Of a stretch of DNA of 64,000 bases, positions 1-8,503 are shown piece after piece (positions within the stretch are counted from its first letter, which is position 1; the number at the start of each line of letters is the position of its first letter). The stretch spans positions 882,052 through 946,051 of the forward strand of contig NZ_RKLQ01000002.1 of assembly GCF_019599405.1 (NCBI RefSeq), given 5' to 3'. Both the position numbers and the translations under genes were made by a program. The notes under the pieces were generated by a model, which was not told the DNA's origin, did no database searches, and saw only the letters and a program-made list of their open reading frames with translations. Source of the DNA: Haloarcula salinisoli (GTDB lineage Archaea > Halobacteriota > Halobacteria > Halobacteriales > Haloarculaceae).

Positions 1-666
1 TTTAGAATACAGATGGGTATTATCTCTCAGAACTTGTTTTAGCGATTCAATGTTGAGTTCATGGAAGTCGGGTGGTGTGTCACTGTGAACCCTTAGAGCT
101 GTACTTGTCCCGTTAATTGAATCATAGAGTCGGTTTATCTCCATTTCAAGCTGTCTAACCGATTGTTGTCGTCTATCCCTCTCCACAAATAGAGATTCAA
201 TTTGCTCTCTGCTCATCGGCTCTTTACTATCGTTGATTCGCATGTAGATAGCTGAATCAGAAGTTAGAACCGGTTTCCGGGATGCTTCGTAAATTCGGAC
301 AGGCAAGATAACTCGACTACTGCTGGTATCGGGGTATGCGATAGGATTGGGAACAGCTATATCCGGTACAGGATTTGAGTTCTGTATAATCCGAGTAATC
401 GAGAGAGAAATGTCATGTTCAGGCGGTTCGAACGGGGCAGGTTCCCCATCATCAGTTACTCCAAACACGATAATTCCGCCGTTGGCATTCGCAAATGCTG
501 TGATTTCTCGCTCTATTTTGTCGTGCCAGTCCTGCTTCGACTGGTTCTCGTCGGTAGAAAAAAGGGAGAATTTGTATTCGAGTTTCTGACTCTCCGGCTG
601 CTCATTCAAGGAATCGACTGTTTCAGTATCCCAGTCGTCTACATCTATGGGAAATGGTTGCGTCAT
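1..666 (-). CDS. AlbA_2 / Schlafen AAA_4-type ATP-binding protein, C-terminus outside window
   Basis: An open frame reads from an ATG at 666 to the left edge without a stop, giving 222 residues. The N-terminal half carries the AlbA_2 (Schlafen AAA_4) signature: an EYKFSL segment near residue 30, then AFANANGGIIVFGVTDDGEP near residues 57-76. The family knowledge is that this domain is a divergent nucleotide-binding or nuclease-like module found in transcription regulators and in phage-defence or mobile-element proteins. The base composition is lower in GC than the viral core to the right, which suits accessory cargo. It is co-oriented with and 53 bp behind the DUF7692-like gene, so the two may be co-transcribed. 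The partner domain cannot be seen because the gene leaves the window. Confidence 0.8.
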   Translation of the reverse strand, partial: MTQPFPIDVDDWDTETVDSLNEQPESQKLEYKFSLFSTDENQSKQDWHDKIEREITAFANANGGIIVFGVTDDGEPAPFEPPEHDISLSITRIIQNSNPVPDIAVPNPIAYPDTSSSRVILPVRIYEASRKPVLTSDSAIYMRINDSKEPMSREQIESLFVERDRRQQSVRQLEMEINRLYDSINGTSTALRVHSDTPPDFHELNIESLKQVLRDNTHLYSK

Positions 667-719
667 ATTCGGTCAAAGGGTCGCAAGGCTCAAATCAGCG
701 TGGGTGGGGGTGGAAAGAG

Positions 720-1022
720 CTATAACTTGATCTCGACGGTCTCTGCGATTTCAATCTCATATGTTCCTGGAACCCGAAGCGTCTCGGCAATCTCTCGCTT
801 CTGCTGAACGGTCAAATCATCCCGAGCCAACACTTCCCGGATTCGCTCGTCGATTCTCCAGGAGAACTCAGCTGACCGCATGAGCGCCTTCGTCTTGTTG
901 CAGCTCCAGAACTCGGCGGCCTGCTCAATGGTATCGGTTCGGTGCGCGTGTTTCCCGTCTTCGCGGATTCGCATACGCTCGCTCGTGAACACGACGGCAA
1001 AAACGTGGTATTCTCGACTCAC
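720..1022 (-). CDS. Small haloarchaeal protein, DUF7692-like
   Basis: 100 residues from an ATG at 1022. It starts with a beta-rich segment (EYHVFAVVF) followed by RIREDGKHAHRTDTIEQAAE, a helical middle (SCNKTKALMRSAEF) and a conserved-looking DDLTVQQKREIAETL helix before a beta-strand C-terminus. This resembles small haloarchaeal proteins catalogued as DUF7692 and often carried on plasmids and proviruses; the assignment is from memory and the function is unknown. It is a possible ribbon-helix or DNA-binding accessory protein (inference). It lies upstream of the AlbA_2-type gene in the same direction. Its upstream region (1023-1203) contains two strong palindromes and one copy of the 11-bp element motif. 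Confidence 0.6.
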   Translation of the reverse strand: MSREYHVFAVVFTSERMRIREDGKHAHRTDTIEQAAEFWSCNKTKALMRSAEFSWRIDERIREVLARDDLTVQQKREIAETLRVPGTYEIEIAETVEIKL

Positions 1023-1054
1023 TGGAACCGGTCTAACTCATAAAGGTCCCCGCA

Positions 1055-1065
1055 GCCCATGCCCA
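1055..1065 (-). repeat. Copy 1 of the 11-bp provirus motif
   Basis: GCCCATGCCCA on the plus strand, i.e. TGGGCATGGGC in the direction of the leftward genes. It sits in the intergenic region upstream of the DUF7692-like gene and is the only copy outside a coding sequence. The five copies are listed separately because their spacing and orientation matter. Confidence 0.75.
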
Positions 1066-1108
1066 TCGCTCGTCGACGTCTTCCACTGAGCCAGTGATTC
1101 GGGTCGGA

Positions 1109-1143
1109 ATATGCACACGGCCAGTTTCCGCTCGTGTGCATAT
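1109..1143. promoter_or_regulatory. Inverted repeat, candidate operator
   Basis: A perfect 11-bp inverted repeat, ATATGCACACG (1109-1119) and CGTGTGCATAT (1133-1143), with a 13-nt spacer, in the 181-bp gap upstream of the DUF7692-like gene. A two-turn centre spacing suits a dimeric repressor site, although a cruciform or RNA hairpin is also possible. A regulator cannot be named from sequence. Confidence 0.5.
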
Positions 1144-1169
1144 CGCGTCGAAGGCAATCTTAGAGCTGT

Positions 1170-1183
1170 GACCCCATGGGGTC
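1170..1183. promoter_or_regulatory. Perfect 14-bp palindrome
   Basis: GACCCCATGGGGTC reads the same on both strands with no spacer. It sits 20 bp beyond the stop codon of the leftward membrane-protein gene and about 150 bp upstream of the DUF7692-like gene. Candidate regulator binding site; the sequence alone does not show which gene it controls. Confidence 0.35.
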
Positions 1184-1203
1184 CAAAGAGATGGTATGTG
1201 AGG

Positions 1204-1746
1204 TCACTCGTTGTCTTCTACAGAATCTTCTTTAGTATTAGATTTTAGAATATACATATTTGATATAATATGGTCTTTGAAAATCCCAACCGACCGTCTT
1301 ATTCCGAGTGAATCTTGCAATGCTCTCTGGTGAATAGCGATACTCCCAACAAAGAAAATCAGTGATATCAGTAGTAACACTACAGAGACATACACAAACA
1401 GTGTTGATAATGTAGTAGCAGTTGATGAGATTAGTTCTTGGGAGAAAGAAGGTGGAAGTTCAATTAGAAGGGATATTAATAGCAATATCCCAGCCATGCC
1501 CAATCCCAATACGGTAACTCTTGCTAGATGATACGAATGGCCGAGCTCACTATCAAACGCCAATTTCTGGCTTTCGGGATTAATATTAATTTCCAAGGCC
1601 TGCCTTCTGGGATCGTTCCACGCTGCGCGCTCCATTTTCTCTCTCCATCGTTGCCTGATATTATATACAATTTCCATATAAATTCCTACAGCAGGTAATG
1701 CTAGAGCAACGAACTGTACCAACATCATAACGATATTTAGCTCCAT
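1204..1746 (-). CDS. Hypothetical membrane protein, provirus cargo
   Basis: 180 residues from an ATG at 1746 (an upstream in-frame TTG at 1770 is less likely). There is an N-terminal membrane segment (LVQFVALALPAVGIYMEIV), a basic/acidic soluble stretch of about 50 residues, then two close C-terminal hydrophobic segments around VLGLGMAGILLLISLLIEL and LFVYVSVVLLLISLIFFVG, and a charged acidic tail. The gene is markedly AT-rich compared with the structural genes that start 140 bp to its right on the other strand, so it looks like a later acquisition. I do not recognise the family. Membrane proteins in this position could be involved in superinfection exclusion, but that is speculation. Confidence 0.65.
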   Translation of the reverse strand: MELNIVMMLVQFVALALPAVGIYMEIVYNIRQRWREKMERAAWNDPRRQALEININPESQKLAFDSELGHSYHLARVTVLGLGMAGILLLISLLIELPPSFSQELISSTATTLSTLFVYVSVVLLLISLIFFVGSIAIHQRALQDSLGIRRSVGIFKDHIISNMYILKSNTKEDSVEDNE

Positions 1747-1767
1747 GTGTAGCAATAAGGTTGATAA

Positions 1768-2328
<561 letters not shown>

Positions 2329-2334
2329 CCTGAT

Positions 2335-2571
2335 ATGGATCGCTTTTTCGGCTACGCTGGCCTGTTAGTCCTCGGACTGACCGGCACGACCATCAGCAGC
2401 GCCGTCGCCGGTGACCCCGTGCCTGTCGTCATCCCCGGCGTCGCCGCGTTCGTCCTAGTCGCGCTGCACCACGTCGCCACGAACGAACGCGGCGACGGCG
2501 ACCTCGACGACAACCGCGACGGACTGACCGACGTGTATCCCGATGGGCATGGGCAGGAGGGACACCAATGA
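2335..2571 (+). CDS. Small two-span membrane protein between VP3-like and spike genes
   Basis: 78 residues from the ATG at 2335, 6 bp after the VP3-like stop. Two hydrophobic segments (GYAGLLVLGLTGTTISSAV and VVIPGVAAFVLVALHHVA) are followed by a very acidic tail and a GHGQ-containing C-terminus. The stop overlaps the spike start (ATGA, 2568-2571), which indicates translational coupling. The C-terminal GHG residues are encoded by the repeated 11-bp motif at 2544-2554. A small ORF in this position is common in pleolipovirus-type proviruses; the function is unknown, but it is probably a minor virion membrane protein. Confidence 0.65.
   Translation: MDRFFGYAGLLVLGLTGTTISSAVAGDPVPVVIPGVAAFVLVALHHVATNERGDGDLDDNRDGLTDVYPDGHGQEGHQ
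2544..2554 (+). repeat. Copy 2 of the 11-bp provirus motif
   Basis: TGGGCATGGGC in the 3' end of the 78-aa gene, read in the gene's direction and encoding Gly-His-Gly. It lies 14 bp before the overlapping spike start. Confidence 0.8.
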
Positions 2572-4385
2572 CCCGACGCGACAGCTGGCGCTCGGTCGCC
2601 CTCGTCGTCCTCCTGGTCGGCGCGACGCTCGCCGGCGCGGCCGGTACCGCTTCAGCAGCGGGCGGCGGCCCGTACACGCATAGCTTCGACACCAGCAAGA
2701 GTACGCTGCTGATTGATTTCGGCAGCCACTCGGGCCAAGTCGATATCAAGCTCACCAGCGACGAAGTGCCCGGAAGTAGCGATATCATCTACGCCGGAAC
2801 GCTCTCGACCAACCAGATGAGCAACAACAAGGTGTACTTCGTCAACGGCGGGGCCTACAATCAGGTCACGGCGACGATAACCGGGCCATCGAACCGGCCC
2901 ACCTTCTCCCATGAGGGAGACAAGATTGCTCGCGAGGCCTACTCCCTCGGCGGTTCCGGCGGCGATGTCGATATGAAGTGCGGACCGCTCGAAGAAGTCC
3001 GGGCCTCAACCGGCAGCGGGGCAGCAGCGGTGGACTGTACCGGCTATCCCGGAATCAGCAGCATCAACACGTCTGAAACCGACGCCGAACAGACCAAGAT
3101 AGACCTCTACCAAGACGCCGCCAATCTCGAAGCCGGCAACGACGCCTACTGGTCGTCCTCCAATAACACGCTGCTGACCGCCCGGTCCAAGGCCCGTTCG
3201 GAGGGGATCGAGGCCTACGTCTCTGCCGTCAACAACGGCAGCGGCGAAATCGTCGCGCAAGAGGCCGCTATCGACGCTGTTGAAGAAAACTATGCCGCCC
3301 TTCAGCGGAATCTCAACAACCGCTGGCAGGCCTCGATAGCGACCCAGATGAACATGATACGGACCGCCAAAAACGAAACCAGCATCTCCGGCAGCTACGC
3401 CAGTCAAATCGTCCTGTACCAGCCCGGACAAACCGATCTCCATGACTTCCACCTCCAAACTGACGACGGTAACTCGGGCGGCGATACCTCCCAGACGCTC
3501 ACCCTCGCCGATGGCTCCACCGTCGAAAGCCGGATTCTCTGGGCCAGAGGCGATAACGTCTACGACCTGACCCGTAAGAAGTCCGTGGCAATCAATCGCC
3601 AGAGTCCCTGGGGCCACGGCAAGAGCGTCAGCTGGGCAGCCGTGCAAGTCCAGCCCTATGACTCTTCGGTGGGTCCACAGACCGCGTTCAGACCGCGCAA
3701 GTACGCGATCCGCTGGAACGCCATCAAAGAGCAAAACAAGCAGGTCGAAGCGGAGATGCGGACGCTGGCCAACCGGACCTACCCCGAAATTCAGTCGGGC
3801 GAACTCGACCCGAACGAACTGCTGACGCCTCAGGCCAGCTCGACCATCGGCCCGGAGTCCGGGAACTACTCGACGTACGTCTATCGACTCCTCAGCTCGG
3901 TCGGCGTCGACAGCCCCGAGAACCTCGAAAACCTCGGCTCGATGACGGTCAACGTCTCCGACGGTGGCACCTACGAGGGTATCCTGCTGTCGCGAGACAC
4001 GCCAGCCAACGGCTTCGAAGTCGGCCAGACCTACGACCCCGACCGGCTCAACGGCAGCCAGTATCTCCTCCAGGGCAACCAGACCCGGACGCTGGATAGC
4101 ACCTTCACGCTGGAATCCGCGACGAACACCGACGGCGACTCACTCGACAGAGTGCGCTATCGGGACGGCAGCTACCGCGTGACCAACGTCACGGAGCTAC
4201 GGGAGCTGTTCAATCGGAGTTCGTATGTCCGTTCTCAGATTGAGGCCCGCCAACAGGACCGCGTGGCGAACTCGGGCATTCCCGGCAGCGACGGCGGTGG
4301 CCCAGACACCCAGCAGTATCTGTTGCTCATCGCCGGTGGCGCGGTCGCCCTGATAGTCGTCCTAAACTTCGCCAATCAGAGATAG
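2568..4385 (+). CDS. Pleolipovirus VP4-like spike protein
   Basis: 605 residues. It begins with arginines and a signal peptide (hydrophobic ALVVLLVGATLAGAAGT, cleavage expected after ASA near residue 30). It ends with a single membrane anchor (YLLLIAGGAVALIVVLNF, about residues 582-600) and a short positive tail. The ectodomain is Ser/Thr/Asn/Gly-rich with many N-x-S/T sequons and helical stretches (near residues 230-270 and 400-420) that could form coiled coils. A single large secreted, C-terminally anchored protein after the VP3-type gene is the hallmark of pleolipovirus spikes, which bind host and fuse membranes. Length is in the usual range (about 500-600). It overlaps the preceding gene by 4 nt. 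Named by architecture and synteny. Confidence 0.8.
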   Translation: MTRRDSWRSVALVVLLVGATLAGAAGTASAAGGGPYTHSFDTSKSTLLIDFGSHSGQVDIKLTSDEVPGSSDIIYAGTLSTNQMSNNKVYFVNGGAYNQVTATITGPSNRPTFSHEGDKIAREAYSLGGSGGDVDMKCGPLEEVRASTGSGAAAVDCTGYPGISSINTSETDAEQTKIDLYQDAANLEAGNDAYWSSSNNTLLTARSKARSEGIEAYVSAVNNGSGEIVAQEAAIDAVEENYAALQRNLNNRWQASIATQMNMIRTAKNETSISGSYASQIVLYQPGQTDLHDFHLQTDDGNSGGDTSQTLTLADGSTVESRILWARGDNVYDLTRKKSVAINRQSPWGHGKSVSWAAVQVQPYDSSVGPQTAFRPRKYAIRWNAIKEQNKQVEAEMRTLANRTYPEIQSGELDPNELLTPQASSTIGPESGNYSTYVYRLLSSVGVDSPENLENLGSMTVNVSDGGTYEGILLSRDTPANGFEVGQTYDPDRLNGSQYLLQGNQTRTLDSTFTLESATNTDGDSLDRVRYRDGSYRVTNVTELRELFNRSSYVRSQIEARQQDRVANSGIPGSDGGGPDTQQYLLLIAGGAVALIVVLNFANQR

Positions 4386-4389
4386 CCCC

Positions 4390-4947
4390 ATGAGATTCCC
4401 ACTTTTCGCGCTGCTGCTCGTCGTGAGCGCCACGCTCGTCGGCAGCACTCCGGCCGTCGCACAGTCCGCTAATCAGGCTGACGCCAGCCCACAGCCCACC
4501 GCAGCCAGCACTACCGAGCGCATCGACAACCAGACCACTATCGTCGAGTCCCGCATCGTCACCGAAGGGAACCGGAGCGTCGTCCGGTTGACCCTCCGCT
4601 CGGAGTCTGCCCAGGCCATCTCAATCTCCGACGCGAGTAGGTTCCGGCAGGGTGGCGAGGTGCCCGTTCGGACGGTGGTCATGAAAGCCGGCGAGACTGC
4701 GACGTACGAAATCCCCATCAACAGCTCCAGCGGGTACGTCGCGCTCTCGATCAGCACCGAGCAGACGCCACTCTACGCCGAGATTCTGCAACGGCCAGCC
4801 TCAGAGTCCAGCGGCCTCGACGTGCTGCGCGCGCTCACCTCGATCCAGGCGTGGTTCGCCGGCGCCTTCGTCGCGTTCACCTGGGTCGGGCTGGCCGCCT
4901 ACACCGTCGTCCGTCGCACCGGACAGGCCCCGGAGGTGGCGACATGA
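4390..4947 (+). CDS. Pleolipovirus ORF6-like anchored secreted protein
   Basis: 185 residues from the ATG at 4390, 4 bp after the spike stop. The N-terminus is a signal peptide (FPLFALLLVVSATLVGS, with AVAQ at the likely cleavage site). A compact beta-rich ectodomain follows (ETATYEIPINSSSGYVALSI), and a C-terminal membrane segment lies at about residues 152-175 (FAGAFVAFTWVGLAAYTVV). In the pleolipovirus core two conserved membrane genes (ORF6 and ORF7 types) sit between spike and ATPase; this is the first. The ectodomain could be Ig-like (weak inference). The stop overlaps the next start (ATGA at 4944-4947). Confidence 0.65.
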   Translation: MRFPLFALLLVVSATLVGSTPAVAQSANQADASPQPTAASTTERIDNQTTIVESRIVTEGNRSVVRLTLRSESAQAISISDASRFRQGGEVPVRTVVMKAGETATYEIPINSSSGYVALSISTEQTPLYAEILQRPASESSGLDVLRALTSIQAWFAGAFVAFTWVGLAAYTVVRRTGQAPEVAT

Positions 4948-5723
4948 GCCACCCGACGTTTGCCACCTGGCGCGACCGCCTGACCTACCTCCTGGCGGAG
5001 TACAAAATCCTCGTCATGGGGATGTTCCTGGGCGTCCTCGGGCTCGTCGCGTACTACCAGCCACAGGCACCCGAACTCCCCGACTGGATTCCTGCGATTC
5101 TGGCCGGCTGGATACTGCTGGGGATGCCCTGCTATCTGACCGGGCTGAAGATTGCTCGGTGGCTCCACCGGCGCAACTGGGAGACGGTGTTCCACATCAA
5201 CGCCGTCACTGGCGAACGGGAGAAGTACAAGGTCCCCCCGGAGACGTGGAAACAGCGCGAGAACGTCGACGCCGCGCCGAATCTCGTCAACGACGGCGAC
5301 GCCTACGAAGTTCGGGATATGGAGTGGCTCGACGACATCGACGCCCTGGAAGTGAGCGGTACCTGGCTCGGCGCGGCGAAGGATTCGGAGCTCATCACCG
5401 CCAGGGCACACATGGAGCGGGTTCACGATTCGCTCCTGGACAAGGCCGCGACGCTCGCCCAGCTGCGCGGCGAGTGGTCCGACAACGCCGTCACTCTTCA
5501 GGAGAAGCTCATCAATACCGGCGCGGAGGCTCGCGAGCGCGGCCTCATGCTGGACGAGAACGCCACCGCCGACACCTGGGAGGAGATGCGCGGCAACATC
5601 GAAGAAGAGCGCGACGAGATCCTCGAGGTTTCTGAGCGCGACCTCGCCGAAGACGAGCGCCAGCATATGGGCAATGGGCATGGGCAGCAGACTAATCCGC
5701 AGACGAACGGGGGCCAGCCATGA
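4944..5723 (+). CDS. Pleolipovirus ORF7-like membrane protein
   Basis: 259 residues from the ATG at 4944, chosen because it makes an ATGA overlap with the preceding gene; the frame is open further upstream but that stretch lies inside the previous CDS. Two membrane helices near the N-terminus (ILVMGMFLGVLGLVAYYQ and WIPAILAGWILLGMPCYL) are followed by a long acidic cytoplasmic domain that is mostly helical from residue 150 on and likely coiled coil (RGNIEEERDEILEVSERDLAEDER). The C-terminus is low complexity and contains the repeated motif (GNGHGQQ). It fits the conserved pleolipovirus ORF7 position directly before the ATPase, to which it overlaps by 4 nt; it may dock the ATPase at the membrane (inference). 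Confidence 0.65.
   Translation: MSHPTFATWRDRLTYLLAEYKILVMGMFLGVLGLVAYYQPQAPELPDWIPAILAGWILLGMPCYLTGLKIARWLHRRNWETVFHINAVTGEREKYKVPPETWKQRENVDAAPNLVNDGDAYEVRDMEWLDDIDALEVSGTWLGAAKDSELITARAHMERVHDSLLDKAATLAQLRGEWSDNAVTLQEKLINTGAEARERGLMLDENATADTWEEMRGNIEEERDEILEVSERDLAEDERQHMGNGHGQQTNPQTNGGQP
5668..5685 (+). repeat. Copy 3 of the provirus motif, extended
   Basis: TGGGCAATGGGCATGGGC: three TGGGC units, the last two forming the standard 11-mer at 5675-5685. It is again at the 3' end of a gene (ORF7-like) and again encodes Gly-His-Gly, 35 bp before the overlapping start of the ATPase gene. Confidence 0.8.
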
Positions 5724-6874
5724 GCGACGACAACGACGTCTACACCGTAGCCGGCTTTCGCGAGCACCAGGACGGCTATCACGAACGGGACCCGGATGCG
5801 GCCCCCCACGCTGGCATCGTTCGGGACCCGCTGGTCTCTCGGTATCTCGCCGTTCAGGAACAGCACTACGACCCCGACCAGGCCGACGCGCCCGGCCGAA
5901 TGCCCGGACAGGCCCGGAATCTTGAGGAAGTCCAGCAGATACGTGGGATAGCGGCCACAGAGACCGCCCGCGAGGCACTGGAGAACGGCGACATGACCAG
6001 CCTGAAACACCTCACCGGTCAGCAGGACCAGCGGGCCGATATCTCCGGGATGAAAGCTATCAGCAAAATAGACCAGATCATCGAATCTCCCGCGCCGGTG
6101 ATTGTCCTCTTGGGCGAGATGGGCGCGGGCAAGACGAACATGGCCGGCCTCATCGGCCAACGGGCGAAGCACTTGCTCGGCGTCGAGCAGATCGCCAGCA
6201 ACATCAAATCACTCAGCGAGACGACCGAGTGGGTCGATAGCACCGGCGAGGTTCGGAACGGCTACGTCCCGAATCATCACACGCTGGAGCAGTGGGTCCA
6301 GCAGGACGGCGACCCGCTCGACCATCCCCAGCAGGCCAAGCTATTCATCGGCGACGAGTTCAGCAGTAAGGCGACAGGAACGGGCAAACAGGGCCACCTC
6401 ACTCGGCAGAAGATGGGGCCACTCGTCTACAAGATTCGGAAGTACAACGGCCTCCTCATCTACATCGCACACGACGAGAGCTCTATTCACCCGCTGCTGT
6501 GGCGGCTCGGCGTCATCATCAAGAAGACCAGCAAGAAGGAAGCCGTCGTCGCCGAGCGGGTGAAGAACGGCCAGCTTCGGGATACGTTCATGGAGATCGA
6601 GGGGATTCCGCCGACAGACTGGCGCTACAACGACAAAGAGGCGAGTTCGTGGTCGTGGACAGACGGCGAAGAAGAGGAGGAGCCCGACCCGGACGAAGTG
6701 GCCTACGACGTGGCGCTATGGACCGTACGGAGATGCAAAGAAGACGGCCTGACGCACCGGGAAACGGCGAAATATGTGCCCTTCGGAAAATCGTGGGTTG
6801 GGAAACGGTGGCCCGAAATCCAGGACGGTGACCACGATATGGCCATGGACAGAGTGCGGAGTATAACTGCATGA
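5720..6874 (+). CDS. Pleolipovirus VP8-like P-loop ATPase
   Basis: 384 residues. Walker A is GEMGAGKT at residues 132-139; Walker B is probably AKLFIGDEF near residues 208-216; a possible sensor segment is YIAHDES near residue 250. After the NTPase core come an acidic linker (EEEEEPDPDE) and a C-terminal helix-turn-helix-like stretch (TVRRCKEDGLTHRETAKYVPFGKSWVGKRW). Pleolipoviruses encode one such AAA/HerA-like putative NTPase as the last core gene; its role in genome handling or assembly is proposed, not proven. It overlaps the ORF7-like gene by 4 nt, completing a structural operon from 1885 to 6874. The C-terminal HTH-like tail hints at DNA binding. Confidence 0.8.
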   Translation: MSDDNDVYTVAGFREHQDGYHERDPDAAPHAGIVRDPLVSRYLAVQEQHYDPDQADAPGRMPGQARNLEEVQQIRGIAATETAREALENGDMTSLKHLTGQQDQRADISGMKAISKIDQIIESPAPVIVLLGEMGAGKTNMAGLIGQRAKHLLGVEQIASNIKSLSETTEWVDSTGEVRNGYVPNHHTLEQWVQQDGDPLDHPQQAKLFIGDEFSSKATGTGKQGHLTRQKMGPLVYKIRKYNGLLIYIAHDESSIHPLLWRLGVIIKKTSKKEAVVAERVKNGQLRDTFMEIEGIPPTDWRYNDKEASSWSWTDGEEEEEPDPDEVAYDVALWTVRRCKEDGLTHRETAKYVPFGKSWVGKRWPEIQDGDHDMAMDRVRSITA

Positions 6875-7001
6875 CAGCAGCGGTGTGTCCGTCTGTCCAC
6901 GTCCACACAGGGGGCTTTACGACTGGCCCACAGCCGCCCTCTGGTCACACGGAGACCGAGAGGGAATCCATGGGCCGACCGTCTGAGCGACGAGAGGAGT
7001 G

Positions 7002-7011
7002 TATATATAAA
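7002..7011 (+). promoter_or_regulatory. TATA box of the nuclease-fold gene
   Basis: TATATATAAA lies 18-27 bp upstream of the ATG at 7029. That spacing puts transcription initiation at or next to the start codon, as in leaderless haloarchaeal mRNAs. It shows that the accessory genes have a promoter separate from the structural operon. Confidence 0.7.
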
Positions 7012-7028
7012 ACCGCGCGAAGCACGCG

Positions 7029-7409
7029 ATGAATCGCAGTCACAAAGCGAACCACTACGGGACGCTCGTCGAGCGGAAGGCCGCCGAGCGATATGGGCTG
7101 GAGTTAGATCGGGCGAGCTGGCACGACGCGCGGCGAGAAGATGGGACGCCAGTTGAGATCAAGTCCGCGATGCACCGTCACAGCGATGGGCAGCCGGGAA
7201 CGTTCAAACTCTACGACCAGTACCACGACAAGCTACGGGCGGCAGATGGGTGGTATGTCTTCGGTGTGTACCGAGTTCGTGGGCAAGGTGTGGAGGTTCT
7301 ACACTGGGAAATGAGGCATTCGTCAAGGCTTCCTCTGTTGCACTGGCACGGCGGAGGTGACCACCGCAATGCAGACCAAGCAAAAATAGAATTAGCTGAC
7401 ATATTTTAA
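7029..7409 (+). CDS. PD-(D/E)XK nuclease-fold protein (Hjc-like pattern)
   Basis: 126 residues. The pattern matches the archaeal resolvase/endonuclease-like core: an N-terminal helix with Glu (HYGTLVERKAAERYG), then Asp and a Glu-x-Lys on a strand (WHDARREDGTPVEIKSA), and a downstream glutamine-containing helix. Those residues are the metal-binding and catalytic positions of PD-(D/E)XK enzymes. Size suits a Holliday-junction resolvase or a small restriction-type nuclease. It has its own TATA box and lies between the ATPase and an AT-rich cargo gene. A virus with a circular genome could use such an enzyme to resolve or nick replication intermediates (inference). Confidence 0.6.
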   Translation: MNRSHKANHYGTLVERKAAERYGLELDRASWHDARREDGTPVEIKSAMHRHSDGQPGTFKLYDQYHDKLRAADGWYVFGVYRVRGQGVEVLHWEMRHSSRLPLLHWHGGGDHRNADQAKIELADIF

Positions 7410-7447
7410 TCTTGAATATTATATGAAGAGAGGGCGAATAATAAATC

Positions 7448-8290
7448 ATGGAAGAGCTTAGAGATTTCATATACTTAGACGATGTTAGTGTTAATAGCCA
7501 TCTATCGTCTTTAGGTCACGGAGTTCCATCAGCAATTACTGAGTCAGAAGAAGATCAAGAAGAGAAGTCAGGAAGTTTGGCTGGGAAAATATGGGGTATT
7601 GGTGGAGAAGGAGGATATTCAAAACAGGATATAAACAGTACTCAAACCAAGCTGGAAATCACTGCTCCCTATCGGTTCCGCGATTTACTCTCGACTCTCA
7701 AAGACAAGGGAATACAGATTCACGAAAATCCAGATCCAGAATACAGGCAATCAGGAGATATGGTGAGGCTTGAAGGCGTTATCGAACCAATGGCTTTATT
7801 CAAAGTTGAAGCTGCTGTTAAAGAGCTCTCTGAAATATTCAGTCCTGATCTTGTTGATGACGTTCATAATATTAACCAAGAGCCAGGAAAGGATGGTTGG
7901 AGTAAAGAGCAAACTCAACAAATTCAATCTGTTGCATCATTTGTCGAGAAAATGACTGGTGAAGAAATTCCACTAAGAATGAAAACCCCTGGGGGACATT
8001 ACGGTGTTCCACTAGACAGGACGAAAATGCGAAAAGATCCGGTCAAACAGTTTGGGGACGAGAAAGAATTCACCGTCATTGGACGGATAGATAGGACTCT
8101 CCAAAGCGGAGAAAGCTGGGATCCCGTAAGCGCTTCAAGTGCCCCAGAAGAATATATTTCTGAGGACACTGGGGAATGGAGCGCCCAATTGAGGAAAATA
8201 AGTAGTCAATTCAATTTGCAGGTTGAAATAAAGGATTGGGAACTCTCTGGACCGTCCGCAATAATCCATCCAATTGGTCTATTCTGGTAG
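7448..8290 (+). CDS. DUF6414-like protein, AT-rich provirus cargo
   Basis: 280 residues. The start (ELRDFIYLDDVSVNSHLSSL) is the characteristic opening of DUF6414 proteins as I remember them. It is followed by an acidic linker, a glycine-rich stretch, and alpha/beta segments with repeated 'R..DLL..L..KGI' and 'EP..LFKVEAAVKEL' patterns. There is no signal peptide or membrane helix. The function of the family is unknown. Base composition is much more AT-rich than the flanking viral genes, so it was probably gained separately. It sits 38 bp after the nuclease-fold gene and is followed by two strong hairpins and the convergent replication gene. This is a typical accessory slot, so a defence or host-modulation role is possible but unproven. 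Confidence 0.6.
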   Translation: MEELRDFIYLDDVSVNSHLSSLGHGVPSAITESEEDQEEKSGSLAGKIWGIGGEGGYSKQDINSTQTKLEITAPYRFRDLLSTLKDKGIQIHENPDPEYRQSGDMVRLEGVIEPMALFKVEAAVKELSEIFSPDLVDDVHNINQEPGKDGWSKEQTQQIQSVASFVEKMTGEEIPLRMKTPGGHYGVPLDRTKMRKDPVKQFGDEKEFTVIGRIDRTLQSGESWDPVSASSAPEEYISEDTGEWSAQLRKISSQFNLQVEIKDWELSGPSAIIHPIGLFW

Positions 8291-8336
8291 GCGTATGCGG
8301 TGTATTTTGATTCAGTGGCCTTAGCCACACGACTAA

Positions 8337-8369
8337 GGGGAACCCGGAAGCTCGTCTTCCGGGTTCCCC
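8337..8369. terminator. 14-bp perfect hairpin between convergent genes
   Basis: GGGGAACCCGGAAG and CTTCCGGGTTCCCC form a perfect stem around a 5-nt loop, 47 bp past the DUF6414-like stop. It is in the convergent junction, so it could end transcription from either side. No T-run follows. Confidence 0.6.
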
Positions 8370-8372
8370 CTG

Positions 8373-8422
8373 GTCGCGCGGCTGGGTGACGTGACCGAAG
8401 GGAACGATCCCAGCCGCGCGAC
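8373..8422. repeat. Second perfect inverted repeat (14-bp arms), possible origin element
   Basis: Arms at 8373-8386 and 8409-8422 are exact complements (GTCGCGCGGCTGGG and its reverse complement) around a 22-nt loop. It lies 3 bp from the first hairpin, between the structural/cargo side and the replication gene. Paired stable hairpins at a module junction are compatible with a bidirectional terminator or a replication initiation/priming site. The sequence does not decide between them. Confidence 0.55.
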
Positions 8423-8503
8423 GCGCGATTTCCGGGTGAAAGAGCACAGAATTGCCGCTAAAACAGGGTGAGAGACAGTGATGCCTCTATCCAGGGGCCG
8501 GCG

